Source of the DNA: Pseudazoarcus sp963975885
Lineage (GTDB): Bacteria; Pseudomonadota; Gammaproteobacteria; Burkholderiales; Rhodocyclaceae
Length of the DNA stretch: 64,000 nt
Assembly (NCBI GenBank): GCA_963975885.1
Contig: CAXBIS010000009.1
Location: 66,904 to 130,903 of the forward strand
Direction of reading: 5' to 3'
Shown: piece after piece, positions 60,634 to 64,000 of the stretch
How positions within the stretch are numbered: position 1 is the first letter of the stretch
Layout of the letters: the number at the start of each line of letters is the position of its first letter
Made by a program: the position numbers and the translations under genes
Notes under the pieces: model-generated
What the model saw: the letters and a program-made list of their open reading frames with translations, nothing else
Database searches by the model: none
Told to the model about the DNA's origin: nothing

Positions 60634-61641
60634 ATGAAGTCTCGCAACAAGACCATCCCCGTCCTGACCACGCTCGCCGCCGCTGTCGCGCTCGGCGCCC
60701 CGCTGACTGCCAGCGCCTGGGAACCGACCAAGCCGGTCGAGTGGATCGTCCCCGCCGGTAGTGGTGGCGGTGCCGACCAGATGGCGCGCTTCATCCAGGG
60801 TGTCATCGTCAAGAATGACCTGATGGAGCAACCGATCGTCGTCGTCAACAAGTCGGGCGGTGCCGGCGCCGAGGGCTTCCTGTACGTCAAGAACGCCAAG
60901 AACGACGCTCACAAGCTGATCATCACGCTGTCGAACGTGTTCACGACGCCGATGGCCACGGGCATTCCGTTCAACTGGAACGACCTGACCCCGATCAAGA
61001 TGCTGGCCCTCGACCAGTTCATCCTGTGGGTGCACGCCGACACGGCGTACAAGACCGCTGCCGAGTACACGGGCGCCGTCAAGGAAGCCGGTCCGGGCAA
61101 GTTCCGCATGGGCGGTACGGGTTCCAAGCAGGAAGACCAGATCATCACGGTCGCGCTGCAGGAATCGACCGGCGCCAAGTGGACCTACGTCCCGTACAAG
61201 GGCGGCGGTGCGGTGGCGACCCAGGTGGTCGGCAAGCACATCGACTCTTCGGTCAACAACCCGCTGGAAGCCGTTTCGCACTGGCGTAGCGGTTCGCTGC
61301 GTCCGCTGTGCATCTTTGACGCCGAGCGTTCGGAGTACACGACCAAGGTCACCGACACCATGGCGTGGTCCGACATCCCGACCTGCAAGGAAGCCGGCGT
61401 GGATGTGACCTACCAGATGCTGCGTGGCGTGATGGGTGCCCCGGGCATTTCGCAGGAAGTTGTCGACTACTACATCGACCTCTTCAAGCGGGTCAGCGAA
61501 ACCGAAGACTGGAAGAAGTTCATGGCGACGGGCGCGTTCAACCAGACCCAGATGACCGGCGACGAGTTCAACGCCTGGCTGAAGGACGCTGAAGAGACGC
61601 ACCGCAAGCTGATGGACGCTGCGGGCTTCCTCGCGAAGTAA
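60634..61641 (+). CDS. tctC: TTT-family periplasmic binding protein TctC
   Basis: 335 residues, signal peptide to about residue 28 (TASA-WEP), start with a perfect TAAGGAGG. TctC/Bug family: KPVEWIVPAGSGGGADQMARF (P-x-G-x-G-x3-D ligand loop), NKSGGAGAEGFLYV, later YVPYKGGGAVATQVVGKHID. Bug proteins bind carboxylates through backbone and water contacts. In this operon, next to oxalate genes and with the FNR-type palindrome upstream, oxalate is the leading candidate ligand (inference). A terminator after the gene lets it be made in excess over TctBA. Confidence 0.92.
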   Translation: MKSRNKTIPVLTTLAAAVALGAPLTASAWEPTKPVEWIVPAGSGGGADQMARFIQGVIVKNDLMEQPIVVVNKSGGAGAEGFLYVKNAKNDAHKLIITLSNVFTTPMATGIPFNWNDLTPIKMLALDQFILWVHADTAYKTAAEYTGAVKEAGPGKFRMGGTGSKQEDQIITVALQESTGAKWTYVPYKGGGAVATQVVGKHIDSSVNNPLEAVSHWRSGSLRPLCIFDAERSEYTTKVTDTMAWSDIPTCKEAGVDVTYQMLRGVMGAPGISQEVVDYYIDLFKRVSETEDWKKFMATGAFNQTQMTGDEFNAWLKDAEETHRKLMDAAGFLAK

Positions 61642-61652
61642 AGGCGCTGAAA

Positions 61653-61682
61653 GGCCCCGGCCCAACGGGTCGGGGCCCTTTT
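61653..61682 (+). terminator. Terminator between tctC and tctB
   Basis: GGCCCCGGCCC, loop AAC, GGGTCGGGGCC (11-bp stem with one G-U pair) then CTTTT. Partial read-through would give excess binding protein over membrane subunits. Confidence 0.8.
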
Positions 61683-61792
61683 CGTTCTACGCCAGAACTA
61701 CAAGAACAAGCGTGCGCGTCGCCGGCAACAAGGGCGGCGCGTTGTTATGTACGGCCATCACGGCCGATGTTTGAGTCAAAACGAGGGTAGTT

Positions 61793-62317
61793 ATGGAGCA
61801 AGATAAAGCACCGCCGGGCGAAGACAAGGCTCTCGTCTCGGTCCGCACCATGGAAGTGTTTTTTGGCCTTTTGATCGTCGCCGTCGGTATCGTCGTGGTC
61901 TTGGATTCGATCAAGGTCGGCGCCGGTTGGGAACCGGGTCTCGGTCCGGGCTCGGGTTATTTCCCGTTCTACATTGGCCTGTTCATCATCGGTTCCGGTG
62001 CGGTGAGCACCATCGCGGCTCTCCTCCCGGGTGCGAAGGCGTACGGCGATGCTCCGTTCGTCACGCGCAGCAAGTTCAAGTCGGTGCTGCAGGTCTTCAT
62101 CCCGACTGCGATCTATGTGTTGCTGATGGAATACATCGGTCTGTATGCGGCAGCGGCCCTCTACATCGCGGGCTTCATGATCGTCAACGGCAAGTATCCG
62201 GTCGTGAAGACCCTGCCGTACGTGATCATCCTGCCGGTGCTGCTTTTCGTGCTGTTCGAACGGTGGTTCCTGATCTCCCTGCCCAAGGGCCCGATCGAGG
62301 CCATGCTCGGCTTATAA
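61793..62317 (+). CDS. tctB: TTT-family small membrane subunit TctB
   Basis: 174 residues; four membrane helices about 22-42, 57-79, 102-122 and 130-165 in two pairs. The pattern PGLGPGSGYFPFYIGLFIIGSGAV between helices 1 and 2 and the C-terminal FERWFLISLPKGPIEAMLGL are typical TctB. Forms the membrane complex with TctA. 151 bp separate it from tctC, including the intervening terminator. Confidence 0.9.
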   Translation: MEQDKAPPGEDKALVSVRTMEVFFGLLIVAVGIVVVLDSIKVGAGWEPGLGPGSGYFPFYIGLFIIGSGAVSTIAALLPGAKAYGDAPFVTRSKFKSVLQVFIPTAIYVLLMEYIGLYAAAALYIAGFMIVNGKYPVVKTLPYVIILPVLLFVLFERWFLISLPKGPIEAMLGL

Positions 62318-62382
62318 GAATTCAGGCCCGAACGGCCGCGCGACGTACCGGCGTCGCGGGATAAGATCAACAGGAGAAAAAA

Positions 62383-63897
62383 GTGGAAGAACTCAACTCA
62401 TTGATGGGGGGTATGGCGGTTGCGCTGACCCCCATGAACGTCCTCCTGATGTTCGTCGGGGTGTTCCTCGGCGTGCTGATGGGGGTGCTGCCGGGTCTCG
62501 GCGGCGCAAACGGCATCGCCATTCTGTTGCCGCTGACCTTCAACATGGACCCGGTCTCCGCGGTCATCATGTTGTCGTGCATCTACTGGGGCTCGCTCTT
62601 CGGCGGTGCCATTACCGCGATCGTGTTCAACATCCCTGGATGTTCGTACTCGGTGGCAACCACCTTCGACGGCTATCCGATGGCCAAGAAGGGCATGGCC
62701 GGCGAGGCGCTGACGACCTCGTTCACGGCTTCGTTCTTTGGCGCACTGTTCGCGATCATGCTGATCACGTTCATCGCTCCGACGATTGCCGACTTCGCGC
62801 TGAGCTTCGGCCCGCCCGAGTTCTTCGGCATCATGGTGCTGACCTTCTGCGCCTTCCTGTCGATCGGCAAGGAGGCCGCGTACAAGACGCTCGCCGCGAT
62901 GATGCTCGGTTTCGCCCTGGCGTCCGTCGGTATCGACATCATGACCGGCGCGATGCGCCTGACCTTCGGCACCGTCGAGCTGATGCGTGGCTTCGAGTTC
63001 CTGATCGTCGTCATTGGCCTGTTCGGTCTGGGCGAAATCCTGGTCGCGATGGAAGACGGCCTGAAGTTCCAGGGTGTCACGGCCAAGATCGACCCCAAGA
63101 TCGTGCTCAAGACCTGGGGCATGCTGGGCAAGCACTGGGCCAACTTCGCCCGCTCGATGTTCTTCGGTGCCTGCCTCGGCGTGGTTCCGGGCGGCGCGAC
63201 GCCGGCTTCCTTCCTGGGCTACGGCATCGCCAAGCGCTTCTCGAAGGATGGTGACAACTTCGGTACGGGTTCGATCGACGGCCTGATTGGTCCGGAAACG
63301 GCCAACAACGCTGCCGGTACGGCCGCTCTGCTGCCGATGCTCACGCTGGGCATTCCGGGTTCGCCGACCGCTGCGGTGCTGCTGGGCGGCCTGATGATCT
63401 GGGGCCTGCAGCCGGGTCCGCTGCTCTTCGCCGAGCAGCCCGACTTCGTCTGGGGTCTGATCGCGTCGATGTATCTGGGCAACCTGGCTGCGCTGATCCT
63501 GTGCCTGACCACGGTTCCGCTGTTCGCGGCGATCCTCAAGGTGCCGTTTACCATCATCGCCCCGATCATCCTGACCGCGTGCTCGATCGGTGCCTTTACC
63601 GTCGCGAACGCGATGGGCGACGTGTGGTACATGCTGATCTTCGGCATCGTTGGCTACATCATGAAGAAGCTCAAGTACCCGCTGGCCCCGATGGTCCTCG
63701 CGGTGGTCCTTGGCGGTGGTGCGGAGAACGGCTTCCGCCAGGCCATGCTGATGTCGAACGGCAACCTTGGCATCTTCTACTCGAACCCGATCGTCGGTAC
63801 GATCATCACGCTGGCGCTGATCCTCGCGTTCCTGCCGCTGGTGATGCTGATCTATCGCAAGGTCTTCGTTGCACGGAAGCTCGCGGCCGAGTCCTGA
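62383..63897 (+). CDS. tctA: TTT-family large membrane subunit TctA
   Basis: 504 residues from a GTG with CAGGAG seven bases upstream. Around twelve membrane helices in two homologous halves, each with a TctA signature: GVLPGLGGANGIAILLPLTF (about 38-57) and GVVPGGATPASFLGYGIAKR in the second half, followed by GSIDGLIGPETANNAAGTAAL. Cation-coupled carboxylate permease core. Strong terminator follows; with tctC and tctB it forms a complete tripartite transporter. Confidence 0.93.
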   Translation: MEELNSLMGGMAVALTPMNVLLMFVGVFLGVLMGVLPGLGGANGIAILLPLTFNMDPVSAVIMLSCIYWGSLFGGAITAIVFNIPGCSYSVATTFDGYPMAKKGMAGEALTTSFTASFFGALFAIMLITFIAPTIADFALSFGPPEFFGIMVLTFCAFLSIGKEAAYKTLAAMMLGFALASVGIDIMTGAMRLTFGTVELMRGFEFLIVVIGLFGLGEILVAMEDGLKFQGVTAKIDPKIVLKTWGMLGKHWANFARSMFFGACLGVVPGGATPASFLGYGIAKRFSKDGDNFGTGSIDGLIGPETANNAAGTAALLPMLTLGIPGSPTAAVLLGGLMIWGLQPGPLLFAEQPDFVWGLIASMYLGNLAALILCLTTVPLFAAILKVPFTIIAPIILTACSIGAFTVANAMGDVWYMLIFGIVGYIMKKLKYPLAPMVLAVVLGGGAENGFRQAMLMSNGNLGIFYSNPIVGTIITLALILAFLPLVMLIYRKVFVARKLAAES

Positions 63898-63922
63898 TCG
63901 ACTCCCGCACTTGCAGTGAATC

Positions 63923-63953
63923 AAACGGCCCGCATTCGCGGGCCGTTTTTTTT
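63923..63953 (+). terminator. Rho-independent terminator after tctA
   Basis: AAACGGCCCGC, loop ATTC, GCGGGCCGTTT followed by TTTTT. Ends the tctCBA transcript. The last 47 bases of the window hold nothing recognisable. Confidence 0.92.
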
Positions 63954-64000
63954 GGTTCTTCGCGTGATTTGGGGGAAGTAGTGGTTGACGGGTCGGAGGT

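Noticed and set aside
62398..63924. Antisense frame of 508 codons opposite tctA
   Set aside because: Composition (runs of charged D/H/R/Q residues) is typical for the complement of a membrane-protein gene.

Overview
The window is 64 kb of GC-rich DNA with short intergenic gaps, many ATGA/GTGA start-stop overlaps and long antisense shadow ORFs. Gene content (three c-di-GMP proteins, a TRAP and a TTT transporter, oxalyl-CoA decarboxylase, formyl-CoA transferases and an FDH1-type NAD-linked formate dehydrogenase) suggests a betaproteobacterial chromosome of the Azoarcus/Thauera/Aromatoleum type. That placement is inferred from gene content and style, not from a search. No tRNA, rRNA, insertion sequence, prophage or CRISPR array was seen.

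Layout. 0-4.7 kb: 3' part of a GGDEF/EAL protein, YchJ, an AsmA-like protein and ArfB. 4.7-8.7 kb: an allantoin module (GntR regulator, puuE allantoinase, allantoicase, ureidoglycolate lyase) that yields glyoxylate and urea. 8-16.5 kb: a second catabolic locus made of two divergent operons. Leftward: PuuE-like hydrolase, ring amidohydrolase, amidase and GntR. Rightward: TRAP DctPQM and a racemase-family protein. Its substrate is unknown, probably a cyclic ureide or amide. 16.5-26.5 kb: accessory metabolic genes with three LysR regulators. 26.5-30.4 kb: a leftward envelope operon with a degenerate-phosphatase/glycosyltransferase fusion. 30.5-41.6 kb: two diguanylate cyclases, an Old Yellow Enzyme, an ABC exporter, a deaminase and an outer-membrane protein.

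42-64 kb is an oxalate/formate/glyoxylate region: tartronate semialdehyde reductase (glxR), pyruvate kinase, a Crp/Fnr-family regulator, oxc, frc, a PAS protein, a two-subunit formate dehydrogenase, a quinone oxidoreductase, a second frc, two uncharacterised genes, a DsbA-family protein and a TctCBA transporter. Oxalate would be activated by Frc, decarboxylated by Oxc to formyl-CoA, and the released formate oxidised to CO2 with NADH production. Glyoxylate, from ureides or from oxalate, could reach glycerate through GlxR and then pyruvate through Pyk; glyoxylate carboligase and glycerate kinase are not in the window.

The most striking observation is an FNR-type palindrome, TTGAC-N4-GTCAA, in front of oxc/regulator, the formate dehydrogenase operon, frc2 (one mismatch) and tctC. 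At oxc, fdh and frc2 a -10-like hexamer starts exactly 30.5 bp from the centre of the palindrome, the class II activator geometry. The locally encoded Crp/Fnr protein has the matching E-x-x-S-R recognition helix but no FNR-type cysteine cluster. This points to a dedicated local oxalate regulon that includes a TTT transporter as candidate oxalate importer. A second strong signal is a roughly 190-nt structured leader with a terminator-like hairpin in front of glxR.
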